Shown here: one piece after another, positions 1 through 6,381 of the stretch
Layout of the letters: every line of letters starts with the position of its first letter
How positions within the stretch are numbered: position 1 is the stretch's first letter
Assembly: GCA_002297545.1 (NCBI GenBank)
Contig: DBLZ01000091.1
Location: forward strand, 1 to 7,850
DNA: 7,850 nucleotides
Origin: Prevotellaceae bacterium UBA711
GTDB taxonomy: Bacteria; Bacteroidota; Bacteroidia; Bacteroidales; Bacteroidaceae
Reading direction: 5' to 3'
Notes under the pieces: model-generated
Told to the model about the DNA's origin: nothing
Seen by the model: only the letters and a program-made list of their open reading frames with translations
The model's database searches: none
Made by a program: the position numbers and the translations under genes

Positions 1-408
1 ATGGTCAGGGACAAGAAAGAGGCATACCGTCTACAGAACGAACGCTTCATGGAAGATATTTCTCATGAAGAAGGCGTACATGTCTTGCGCGCAGGTGTAT
101 TATATAAGGTATTGGAGACCGGTGACGGAACAACCGCCGTAATGCCACGGAGCATCGTCACCTGCCACTACAAAGGAACGCTAATCTCTGGCAAGGTGTT
201 CGATAACTCCTTTGCGCGCTCCTGTCCCGAGGCATTCCGGGTGAACGAGTTGATCAACGGCTTCCAGATAGCCTTGCTCAACATGCACGTAGGCGACCAT
301 TGGCAGGTCTACATCCCTGCCGCTATGGGATACGGCTCCAAGAGTGCCGGTCCTATTCCGGGCAACTCTACCCTGATATTTGAAATCAAACTCATTGCCA
401 TAGGCTAA
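1..408 (+). CDS. FKBP-type peptidyl-prolyl cis-trans isomerase
   Basis: A 135-residue single-domain FKBP, an enzyme family that rotates Xaa-Pro peptide bonds and helps proteins fold. The N-terminus (MVRDKKEAYR) is charged and has no signal peptide or lipobox, so it should act in the cytoplasm. The FKBP fold is visible from about residue 30 to the end: HYKG at 56-59 (Tyr57), FDNS at 67-70 (Phe-Asp of the active pocket), the helix VNELINGFQIAL at 81-92, GYG at 110-112, and the closing strand LIFEIKL at 125-131. The pocket-floor Trp of FKBP12 (Trp59) is replaced by Phe88; another aromatic is tolerated in this family. The gene begins at the first base of the window, so its promoter and ribosome binding site are not visible. 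A start further upstream cannot be excluded, although the length fits a complete short FKBP. Its stop codon abuts the next start. Confidence 0.9.
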   Translation: MVRDKKEAYRLQNERFMEDISHEEGVHVLRAGVLYKVLETGDGTTAVMPRSIVTCHYKGTLISGKVFDNSFARSCPEAFRVNELINGFQIALLNMHVGDHWQVYIPAAMGYGSKSAGPIPGNSTLIFEIKLIAIG

Positions 409-1182
409 ATGCTCAGCAAGACACGCATAAAACAGATACGCTCTTTGGAGCAGAGGAAATATCGTCGTGCCGAAGGTCTCTTTGTGGCCGAAGGCTACAA
501 GTTGGTCGGCGAATTACTCTCTGCCGGCCATTCCCCGGTATATGTGTGCCACACCAACCAATGGAGTGAAACAACAGCCTATCCTACTCCACCCACTACC
601 CTGTCCTACCCCACAGATGTAGTTGACGAGGAAGAACTAAGAAGAGTGTCTCTGCTGCAACACCCTCAGCAGGTACTTGCCCTCTTCGCCATACCGCAAT
701 GGCAGGTGCCCGATCCCAACCAAGGGGCAAAGAAACTCATACTTGCCTTGGACGGAGTACAGGACCCGGGAAACCTTGGCACCATCTGCAGAATAGCGGA
801 TTGGTTTGGCATAGAAGATATCATCTGTTCCCCGGACACTGTGGACATATTCAATCCTAAAGCCATTCAGGCCACCATGGGTGCCATATCGCGGGTACAT
901 GTACATTATACCAATCTGCAAAACTATCTGCGCAATGCGTCCAATGCCTCTGTACCAGTCTATGGAACATTCCTGAACGGTCGCAACATTTATGAGCATA
1001 ACCTTACCCCCAACGGCATCATTGTCATGGGCAACGAAGGCAGAGGTATCTCTGCAGACATTGCGCAGACAGTAAGCCACCGCCTGCTCATACCCAATTA
1101 TCCTTCGGAGCGCGCCACGACCGAGTCCTTGAATGTTGCTGTGGCCACCGCCATCACCTGCTCGGAATTCCGAAGGAGATGA
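409..1182 (+). CDS. SpoU/TrmH-family RNA 2'-O-methyltransferase
   Basis: A 257-residue protein of the SPOUT class, which uses S-adenosylmethionine to methylate ribose 2'-OH groups in tRNA or rRNA. Residues about 1-95 match the small substrate-binding domain (SpoU_sub_bind), including FVAEGYKLVGELL at 25-37. Residues about 108-257 form the knotted catalytic domain with all three motifs. Motif 1 is DGVQDPGNLGTICR at 115-128, with Asn122 and the catalytic-type Arg128. Motif 2 is GNEGRGI at 208-214, with Glu210. Motif 3 is ESLNVAVATAI at 239-249. The ATG directly follows the TAA of the FKBP gene (TAAATG) and has only a weak AGG upstream, so translation is probably coupled and the two genes co-transcribed. 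The nucleotide it modifies cannot be read from sequence. RlmB-like 23S rRNA or TrmH-like tRNA targets are both possible, so no gene symbol is given. Confidence 0.93.
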   Translation: MLSKTRIKQIRSLEQRKYRRAEGLFVAEGYKLVGELLSAGHSPVYVCHTNQWSETTAYPTPPTTLSYPTDVVDEEELRRVSLLQHPQQVLALFAIPQWQVPDPNQGAKKLILALDGVQDPGNLGTICRIADWFGIEDIICSPDTVDIFNPKAIQATMGAISRVHVHYTNLQNYLRNASNASVPVYGTFLNGRNIYEHNLTPNGIIVMGNEGRGISADIAQTVSHRLLIPNYPSERATTESLNVAVATAITCSEFRRR

Positions 1183-1301
1183 CAAACAGCGTCAGGCTAT
1201 ACGGCATTGTACCTCCGATATGCTATCAGTTACCCTATTACATTGCAGCATGAGGCGTTTCTCCTCTTTCATTTAGCTTTGCTAAAAAAGGGCGTATAAC
1301 T

Positions 1302-1333
1302 TTTGGTAAATACAGTACTTATTCGTACCTTTG
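1302..1333 (+). promoter_or_regulatory. Bacteroidetes-type promoter for the thiE-like/prs unit
   Basis: TTTG at 1302-1305 and TACCTTTG at 1326-1333 are separated by 20 bp. This matches the -33/-7 consensus TTTG-N19-20-TAnnTTTG used by the primary sigma factor of Bacteroidetes. Transcription would begin near 1338-1341, giving a leader of only about 20 nt before the ATG at 1361. That leaves no room for a TPP riboswitch. The match is read directly; the start point is inferred. Confidence 0.8.
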
Positions 1334-1350
1334 CACAGAGTTCACCAGGC

Positions 1351-1358
1351 AAAAGGAG
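1351..1358 (+). promoter_or_regulatory. Ribosome binding site that fixes the thiE-like start
   Basis: AAAAGGAG lies two bases upstream of the ATG at 1361. A recognisable Shine-Dalgarno sequence is unusual in this window, and it supports ATG 1361 over the in-frame TTG at 1331, which lies inside the -7 promoter element. Confidence 0.6.
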
Positions 1359-1360
1359 TC

Positions 1361-1969
1361 ATGAAGTTATTACTGCTCAGCAGTCCTTACTTTTTTGTTG
1401 AAGAAGACAAGATACTTGCTACTCTGTTCGAGGAAGGCTTGGACATACTTCACCTGCGCAAACCAGATTCCGAGCCTGTGTATTGTGAGCGTCTCCTCAC
1501 CCTTCTCCCCGAAAAATACCACCATCGCATTGTGACCAACGACCACTTTTACCTAAAGGAGGAGTTCGGGTTGATGGGCATACATCTGTCCCATCGCAAT
1601 CCAGACATACCGCAGAACTACAGCGGCGTCACCACCCGCACATGCTATAGCCTGGAGGAACTGACCGAGGCTAAGGACAAGAATCAATACGTCATTCTGA
1701 AGAACATATACAGCAGCACCTCCGGCAGCAACAACTTGTCACAATACACACACCAGCAGTTACGCGATGCCAGTCGCCAGGGACTGATAGACAAACGTGT
1801 TATGGCACAGACCGGCATCACACTGGAGAATACCCACGAAATTCGCGACCTAGGCTTCGGGGGCGTTGTGGTATGCAACGATATATGGAACCGCTTCAAT
1901 ATCCACAACGGTATGGACTTCAAGGATGTCATCAAGCACTTCCACAAGTTGAGAAAGGCTACAGAGTAG
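1361..1969 (+). CDS. Thiamine phosphate synthase/TenI-like TIM-barrel protein
   Basis: A 202-residue protein of the ThiE/TenI superfamily. ThiE joins HMP pyrophosphate to thiazole phosphate to make thiamine phosphate; TenI is a thiazole tautomerase or regulator. Family signatures are LHLRKP at 30-35 (second strand, equivalent to the QxRxK region), TNDHFYL at 59-65 (usual VNDR-type motif) and GIHLSHRNPDIP at 73-84. The phosphate-binding half is atypical. The usual GPVFPTxTK-type loop is NIYSSTSGSNN at 115-125 with no lysine, and the usual GG after strand 7 is TGI at 151-153. ThiE activity is therefore uncertain. An in-frame TTG would extend the frame to 1331, but it falls within the promoter, so the ATG preceded by AAAAGGAG is chosen. 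No other thiamine gene is present; the downstream neighbour is prs, 34 bp away and probably co-transcribed. Confidence 0.8.
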   Translation: MKLLLLSSPYFFVEEDKILATLFEEGLDILHLRKPDSEPVYCERLLTLLPEKYHHRIVTNDHFYLKEEFGLMGIHLSHRNPDIPQNYSGVTTRTCYSLEELTEAKDKNQYVILKNIYSSTSGSNNLSQYTHQQLRDASRQGLIDKRVMAQTGITLENTHEIRDLGFGGVVVCNDIWNRFNIHNGMDFKDVIKHFHKLRKATE

Positions 1970-2003
1970 ATAGAATCCCTTATACAATTATATCCACACA
2001 ACA

Positions 2004-2942
2004 ATGACTGAGAATAAATCATTCAAAGTGTTCTCCGGCACGGCATCACATTATCTTGCCGAGAAGATTTGCGCCAGCCTTGGTTGCGAGCTGGGCAACA
2101 TGACTGTGACACGTTTCGCCGACGGTGAGTTTGAGGTGTGCTTCGAGGAAAGCATACGTGGCAAGGATGTATTCCTCATCCAAAGTACGTTTCCCAATGC
2201 CGACAATCTGATGGAATTGCTACTGATGATCGATGCCGCCAAGCGTGCATCTGCCAAGACTGTCAATGCCGTGGTTCCCTACTTTGGCTGGGCACGTCAG
2301 GATCGTAAGAGCAAACCACGCGTAAGCATCGCAGCCAAGTTAGTGGCAGACATGTTCACCGTAGCGGGCATCGACCGCATGATTACCATGGACTTGCATG
2401 CCGACCAGGAACAGGGTTTCTTCAACGTCCCTGTGGATCACCTCTATGCCAGCAGCGTGCTTCTGCCCTACATCAAGTCCTTGCAGCTTAAGAATTTGGT
2501 TATCGCCAGCCCCGATGTTGGCGGCAGCAAGCGTGCATCGTCCTATGCCAAGTACTTCAATTGTCCCATGGTCATGTGCAACAAGACCCGCAAGAAGGCC
2601 AACGAAGTTGCCCACATGGATGTCATTGGCGACGTAACAGGTGCCGACGTGGTTCTTATCGATGACATAGTGGATACCGCCGGCACCATCACCAAGGCAG
2701 CCGACCTGCTCAAGGAGAATGGTGCCAACAGCGTACGTGCCCTTGCCAGCCACTGTATCATGAGCGGTCCGGCCAATGAGCGGGTGGATGCCAGTGCCTT
2801 GGAGGAAATGATATTCACCGACTCCATTCCATACCACGGAAACAGTACCAAGGTGAAGCAACTCTCCATAGCCGACCTCATTGCCAACACCATCCGAAGC
2901 GTGCAGAACAACGAGAGCATCAGCAATCAGTATCTTATCTAA
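2004..2942 (+). CDS. prs: Ribose-phosphate pyrophosphokinase (PRPP synthetase)
   Basis: Makes 5-phosphoribosyl-1-pyrophosphate from ribose 5-phosphate and ATP in the cytoplasm, feeding purine, pyrimidine, histidine, tryptophan and NAD synthesis. At 312 residues it has the usual class I length, with two phosphoribosyltransferase-type halves. Key motifs: FADGE at 38-42; the ATP-binding segment PYFGWARQDRK at 92-102; TMDLHADQEQGFF at 128-140 with the metal-binding His132; PDVGGSKRA at 170-178; and the PRPP/ribose-phosphate loop VVLIDDIVDTAGTI at 216-229 with Asp220, Asp221 and the DTAGT phosphate loop. All are intact. The start ATG follows a 34-bp gap after the thiE-like gene, with an A-rich upstream sequence and no Shine-Dalgarno sequence, as is common in Bacteroidetes. 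No promoter is visible in the gap, so it probably depends on the promoter at 1302-1333. A strong hairpin follows the stop. Confidence 0.97.
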   Translation: MTENKSFKVFSGTASHYLAEKICASLGCELGNMTVTRFADGEFEVCFEESIRGKDVFLIQSTFPNADNLMELLLMIDAAKRASAKTVNAVVPYFGWARQDRKSKPRVSIAAKLVADMFTVAGIDRMITMDLHADQEQGFFNVPVDHLYASSVLLPYIKSLQLKNLVIASPDVGGSKRASSYAKYFNCPMVMCNKTRKKANEVAHMDVIGDVTGADVVLIDDIVDTAGTITKAADLLKENGANSVRALASHCIMSGPANERVDASALEEMIFTDSIPYHGNSTKVKQLSIADLIANTIRSVQNNESISNQYLI

Positions 2943-2964
2943 GACCAACGACACATAGCATATT

Positions 2965-2998
2965 GAAGCCCAATCGGCATGTCCGCCGATTGGGCTTC
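2965..2998 (+). terminator. Hairpin after prs, probable terminator
   Basis: A perfect 14-bp inverted repeat (2965-2978 pairs with 2985-2998) with a 6-nt loop lies 22 bp after the prs stop. The stem is GC-rich. The following bases, GTTATG, are not a true U-run, so intrinsic termination would be less efficient than in textbook cases. It may instead protect the mRNA 3' end. Confidence 0.65.
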
Positions 2999-3058
2999 GT
3001 TATGTCCGACATCACGATATACTATGCCGCACGCCCTCATGACCGCGGACGAAGGCGG

Positions 3059-3146
3059 AAACTTCCGGTTTATCGGGTAGAACAAACCAGTTCTTGCAAT
3101 CCGACAAACCGGTTCTTGCGGGTGAGAAAACCTGTTTATCATGCAT
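3059..3146. repeat. Four degenerate 22-bp tandem repeats
   Basis: Four units in exact 22-bp register, with cores starting at 3065, 3087, 3109 and 3131, share the pattern CCNGTTYWTS. The inner pair is nearly identical: ACAAACCAGTTCTTGC at 3082-3097 and ACAAACCGGTTCTTGC at 3104-3119 differ at one of 16 bases. The outer pair both carry GTTTATC in place of GTTCTTGC. The third unit contains the perfect palindrome AACCGGTT. Twenty-two bp is about two helical turns, so the cores would lie on the same face of DNA. The function is unknown; protein-binding iterons or a decayed minisatellite are the main options. Confidence 0.7.
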
Positions 3147-3235
3147 GGTCACCATGGAACGGCAAGCATACCACCGGCGGTCAGTGAACATTATAGCCGG
3201 GTACCATGGGGTATATCACCTATGAGACTATGCAC

Positions 3236-3277
3236 CATGCCCCGTGCCGTTCCTTCGCAAGGATGACACGGGGCATG
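3236..3277 (-). terminator. Hairpin after ettA, probable terminator
   Basis: An 11-bp outer stem (CATGCCCCGTG at 3236-3246 with CACGGGGCATG at 3267-3277) encloses a small internal loop and a 5-bp inner stem (TCCTT 3251-3255 with AAGGA 3259-3263) capped by CGC. Read on the minus strand it begins 17 bp after the ettA stop. No U-run follows on either strand, so termination is inferred from position and stability. Confidence 0.55.
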
Positions 3278-3294
3278 CGCACACGTAAGGGTGT

Positions 3295-4989
3295 TCAATC
3301 ATCCAACTTGCGATAACGCGCAAACTTGGGTGCATCTATACCAAGACGTTTGCAGCGGTTCTGCTCATATTCTGAGTAAGATCCCTCAAAGAAAAATACC
3401 TCACCATTGCCCTCATAAGCAAGGATGTGTGTACATATACGGTCCAGAAACCAACGGTCGTGGCTGATGACCACGGCACATCCGGCAAAAGCCTCCAAAC
3501 CTTCCTCCAGGGCACGAAGCGTATTCACATCGATATCGTTGGTAGGTTCGTCGAGCAACAGTACGTTACCCTCTTCTTTCAACGCCATGGCCAAATGCAA
3601 GCGGTTACGCTCACCTCCAGACAGTACGCCACACTTCTTCTCCTGGTCGGCACCTGTGAAGTTGAAACGCGACAGATAGGCACGGGTATTGATATCGCGG
3701 CCTCCTATGCGTATCAGTTCATTACCCTGACTTACCACCTGGAAGACACTGGCCTCCGGAGTGATGGCCTTATGGCTTTGGTCTACATAGGCCAGCTTCA
3801 CTGTCTCGCCAACCTCGAAGGTGCCAGAATCCGGCGTCTCCAGCCCCATTATCATTCGGAAGAGCGTAGTCTTGCCGGCACCGTTGGGACCGATGACTCC
3901 CACAATGCCATTGGGGGGCAACGAGAAGTCAAGATCCTTTATCAGCACCTTGCCGTCGTATGCCTTGCACAGTCCGTGGGCCTCTATCACCTTGTTGCCC
4001 AGACGGGGGCCGTTGGGAATGAAGATCTCCAGGCGCTCTTCCCTCTCGCGTTGCTCCTGGTTGAGCATGCTCTCATACGACTTCAGACGAGCCTTGCCCT
4101 TGGCCTGACGAGCCTTGGGAGCCATGCGCACCCATTCCAACTCACGTTCCAAGGTCTTGCGGCGCTTGCTGGCAACCTTCTCTTCCTGAGCCATGCGCTT
4201 GGTCTTCTGCTCCAACCATGAACTGTAGTTTCCCTGCCAGGGTATGCCCTCACCACGGTCCAGTTCCAGGATCCATCCAGCCACGTCGTCCAGGAAATAA
4301 CGGTCGTGAGTAACACAGATGACCGTACCCTCGTACTGTTGCAGATGCTGTTCCAACCAGTCTATGCTCTCGGCATCCAAGTGGTTAGTAGGCTCATCCA
4401 GCAACAACACGTCGGGCTTGGTGAGCAGCAGACGGCACAATGCCACACGGCGACGCTCGCCACCGGAGAGCAAAGCACACTTCTGATCGGCCGGCGGACA
4501 GCGCAAGGCGTCCATGGCACGCTCCAAACGGTTGTCCAAATTCCAGGCGTCCGTTGCGTCCAGAATGTCCTGCAATTCGCCCTGACGAGCAAAAAGCTCG
4601 TTCATTTTGTCCTCGTTCTCATAGTATTCGGGCAGGCCGAACTTGTCGTTGATGGCGTTATATTCGTTCAAGGCATCCACAACGTTCTGCACGCCTTCGC
4701 GCACCACCTCAAGCACGGTCTTGTCATCGTCCAGATGCGGCTCCTGTTCCAGATATCCAACACTGTATCCGGGGCTCCATACTACCTCGCCCTGGGATGG
4801 CTGTTCCAGCCCCGCAATGATCTTCATCAGTGTCGTCTTACCAGAACCGTTCAGACCTATGATGCCTATCTTCGCACCATAGAAGAAACTGAGGTAAATG
4901 TTCTTGAGCACTTGCTTCTGGTTCTGCATGATGGTCTTGCTCACACCAACCATGGAGAAAATAATCTTCTTGTCGTCTACTGTTGCCAT
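3295..4989 (-). CDS. ettA: EttA-type ABC-F translational throttle ATPase
   Basis: A 564-residue soluble ABC-F protein with two ATPase domains and no membrane segments. E. coli EttA (about 555 residues) binds the ribosomal E site and gates the first elongation steps according to energy state. Domain 1: Walker A GLNGSGKTT at 45-53, an EttA-like arm insertion at about 95-140, LSGGE at 174-178, Walker B LLLDEP at 195-200 (Glu199), switch His228. The linker at about 255-325 holds the P-site tRNA interaction motif, with ELEWVRMAPKARQAKGKARL at 283-302 very like E. coli EttA. Domain 2: Walker A GPNGAGKTT at 367-375, LSGGE at 456-460, Walker B LLLDEP at 477-482 (Glu481), His510. TNDIDVNTLRALE after Walker B and the FARYRK-type C-terminus also fit EttA rather than Uup or resistance ABC-Fs. 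All catalytic residues are intact. It lies 62 bp after the helicase gene, in an AT-rich gap with no clear promoter, and may be co-transcribed with it. Confidence 0.95.
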   Translation of the reverse strand: MATVDDKKIIFSMVGVSKTIMQNQKQVLKNIYLSFFYGAKIGIIGLNGSGKTTLMKIIAGLEQPSQGEVVWSPGYSVGYLEQEPHLDDDKTVLEVVREGVQNVVDALNEYNAINDKFGLPEYYENEDKMNELFARQGELQDILDATDAWNLDNRLERAMDALRCPPADQKCALLSGGERRRVALCRLLLTKPDVLLLDEPTNHLDAESIDWLEQHLQQYEGTVICVTHDRYFLDDVAGWILELDRGEGIPWQGNYSSWLEQKTKRMAQEEKVASKRRKTLERELEWVRMAPKARQAKGKARLKSYESMLNQEQREREERLEIFIPNGPRLGNKVIEAHGLCKAYDGKVLIKDLDFSLPPNGIVGVIGPNGAGKTTLFRMIMGLETPDSGTFEVGETVKLAYVDQSHKAITPEASVFQVVSQGNELIRIGGRDINTRAYLSRFNFTGADQEKKCGVLSGGERNRLHLAMALKEEGNVLLLDEPTNDIDVNTLRALEEGLEAFAGCAVVISHDRWFLDRICTHILAYEGNGEVFFFEGSYSEYEQNRCKRLGIDAPKFARYRKLDD

Positions 4990-5051
4990 TTATAATAATG
5001 TATAGCGTGTTTATAATGTATCGATGATTTGCTTCTTGTTAGCCGTAAACA

Positions 5052-6365
5052 CTATTGGCGTATTGGCTCAATGATGGTCCTTTGGCCTTTGATTTTCTGT
5101 CCCTTGATGCGTGGCATCAGCTGCGGCAGACACCTACGCTCCACCGCCACAAAGGACCAGCTCGGGAAAACGCTAATGGAACCTATTTGCCCTGAAGCCA
5201 GGCCACCGGTCTTGCTCAGAAAGCCGACGATGTCCACCTTGCCCACCTTGTCCTTCTTGCCACGACCGATGTACAATGTCTCCCATTGGGAAACGGGCAC
5301 ACGTGTGGCCGAGGGCACAGGAATTGTTTCCATGTCTGCCAACGCCTCCAGCTTGTCCACGTTCTCTTCGGGTCCCAGTATAAGATAGGAAACGCCTTCC
5401 CTATCCCATCGCGCCGTACGTCCGATGCGGTGGGTGTAAACATCCATGGTCTGTGGCAAATGGTAATGGATGATGTTCTCCACATTGTCTATATCCAGTC
5501 CACGTGCCGCCAAATCCGTGCTGACGAGTATATTGGCACAGCCACTGCGGAAACGAAACAAAGCGCGTTCCCTATCCTTCTGCTCCATGGCACCATGAAA
5601 CGACACGGCACAGAAGCCGGCCTTGCACAGGAATTGGTAAACCCGGTCCACTGCCTCGCGGTAGTTGAGGAACACTATGCTGGAACTGCTGCCCATGGAA
5701 CAGAGCAAGTGCCCAAGCGTTTCCAGCTTGTCCTTCTCAGGCGAGCGCAACATGTACTGTCTGATACGCTCGGCATAATCTGAAGAATGGCCTGCAAGAT
5801 AGTCCAACCTGCGGACATTATCTACACCTACAAACGCTGGTATGTCCTGCGAGTCGGTGGCCGAAAGCAATATCCGCTTGCGCACCGAGGGCAACATCGC
5901 CAATATGTCGGACATTTGCTGACGGAAGCCCAACTCCAGAGACTTGTCGAACTCGTCTATGACAAGTGTGTCGATGGAAGAATAGTCAAAATTATCCTTA
6001 CGCATGTGGTCCAGCACTCGGCCTGGCGTTCCGATGATCATGTTGGGTGCAAGGTTGCGCATGGCGCGATGCTCGTCCATGGCCGCACGGCCTCCATAAC
6101 AGGCATACACCTTAAGCTCTGAAGATAGTTTTGCCGCCACGTCTCTGCTCTGCATAGCCAGCTCACGGCTTGGAACCAGTACAAGCACAGTCGGTACATT
6201 CCCTGGAGTCATGCGCTCCACTACAGGCAACAAATAGCCAAGGGTCTTGCCACTGCCGGTGGGCGAAAGCAACACCACGGAGTCATATCTGCGCACTTCG
6301 CGTAGCATGTCCTCCTGCATGGCGTTAATGGCCTCGATGCCCAAGGTCTGAAGGTTGTATATCAT
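5052..6365 (-). CDS. DEAD-box-family RNA helicase with DbpA-like C-terminal domain
   Basis: A 437-residue ATP-dependent RNA helicase. Core motifs in order: Q-motif Gln17 (LGIEAINAMQ at 8-17), motif I SPTGSGKT at 34-41, Ia PSREL at 65-69, Ib TPGR at 113-116, motif II DEFD at 137-140 (Phe in place of Ala), motif III SAT at 168-170, motif V STDLAARGLD at 282-291, motif VI HRIGRTAR at 312-319. Residues about 361-435 (ETLYIGRGKKDKV, then VDIVGFLSKTGGL, IGSISVFPSWSFVAVE and KIKGQ) match the DbpA RNA-binding domain. In E. coli DbpA this domain binds hairpin 92 of 23S rRNA during 50S assembly. A role in ribosome assembly is inferred. It is not called dbpA because the motif II change and general divergence leave orthology open. 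DEFD with KSLE after it recurs, from memory, in Bacteroidales homologues, so it is not a mutation here. The start is 16 bp after the antiporter stop, suggesting one operon. Confidence 0.9.
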   Translation of the reverse strand: MIYNLQTLGIEAINAMQEDMLREVRRYDSVVLLSPTGSGKTLGYLLPVVERMTPGNVPTVLVLVPSRELAMQSRDVAAKLSSELKVYACYGGRAAMDEHRAMRNLAPNMIIGTPGRVLDHMRKDNFDYSSIDTLVIDEFDKSLELGFRQQMSDILAMLPSVRKRILLSATDSQDIPAFVGVDNVRRLDYLAGHSSDYAERIRQYMLRSPEKDKLETLGHLLCSMGSSSSIVFLNYREAVDRVYQFLCKAGFCAVSFHGAMEQKDRERALFRFRSGCANILVSTDLAARGLDIDNVENIIHYHLPQTMDVYTHRIGRTARWDREGVSYLILGPEENVDKLEALADMETIPVPSATRVPVSQWETLYIGRGKKDKVGKVDIVGFLSKTGGLASGQIGSISVFPSWSFVAVERRCLPQLMPRIKGQKIKGQRTIIEPIRQ

Positions 6366-6381
6366 TCTGTCGTCAAATGTG

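Larger units (their letters stand above)
2943..3294. other. Gene-free region between convergent prs and ettA
   Basis: This 352-bp stretch separates the 3' ends of two converging genes. It contains, in order, the 14-bp stem hairpin (2965-2998), four degenerate 22-bp repeats (3059-3146), a 6-1-6 inverted repeat (3144-3156), and a second hairpin (3236-3277). Short open frames run through it on both strands (for example 2963-3187 plus and 2939-3142 minus). They cross the hairpin and repeats, show no recognisable domain and have no convincing ribosome binding site, so I do not call them genes. A small RNA is possible but unproven. Confidence 0.6.

Noticed and set aside
637..1185. 182-codon minus-strand frame opposite the RNA methyltransferase
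   Set aside because: The plus-strand gene has all three SpoU motifs; the antisense product looks like low-complexity shadow sequence.
1220..1276. Possible 18-codon peptide upstream of the thiE-like gene
   Set aside because: It lies before the predicted transcription start of that gene, has no ribosome site, and is short enough to be chance.
1272..1286. Small hairpin TTTAGC-TTT-GCTAAA as a terminator after the methyltransferase
   Set aside because: Only six mostly A-T pairs and no U-run on either strand.
1183..1360. TPP riboswitch before the thiE-like gene
   Set aside because: No conserved TPP-aptamer segments are visible, and the leader after the predicted start is only about 20 nt.
2340..2954. 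204-codon minus-strand frame opposite prs
   Set aside because: Antisense to a fully conserved enzyme, with no promoter or domain of its own.
3059..3146. CRISPR array
   Set aside because: The period is only 22 bp, leaving no room for spacers, and no cas gene is nearby.
3059..3146. Replication origin based on iteron-like repeats
   Set aside because: No DnaA boxes, AT-rich unwinding region or replication gene is nearby; the GTTTATC parts do not match TTATNCACA.
2963..3187. 74-codon plus-strand frame in the prs-ettA gap
   Set aside because: Its first codons lie inside the hairpin at 2965-2998 and it runs through the 22-bp repeats. There is no ribosome site and no domain.
3427..4995. Two long plus-strand open frames (3427-4221 and 4306-4995) opposite ettA
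   Set aside because: They are antisense shadows of a gene with clear catalytic motifs. The translations show no recognisable domain, and long antisense frames are common opposite codon-biased genes.
5286..6122. Plus-strand frames at 5286-5783 and 5787-6122 opposite the helicase
   Set aside because: Shadows of the helicase reading frame; no recognisable domain.
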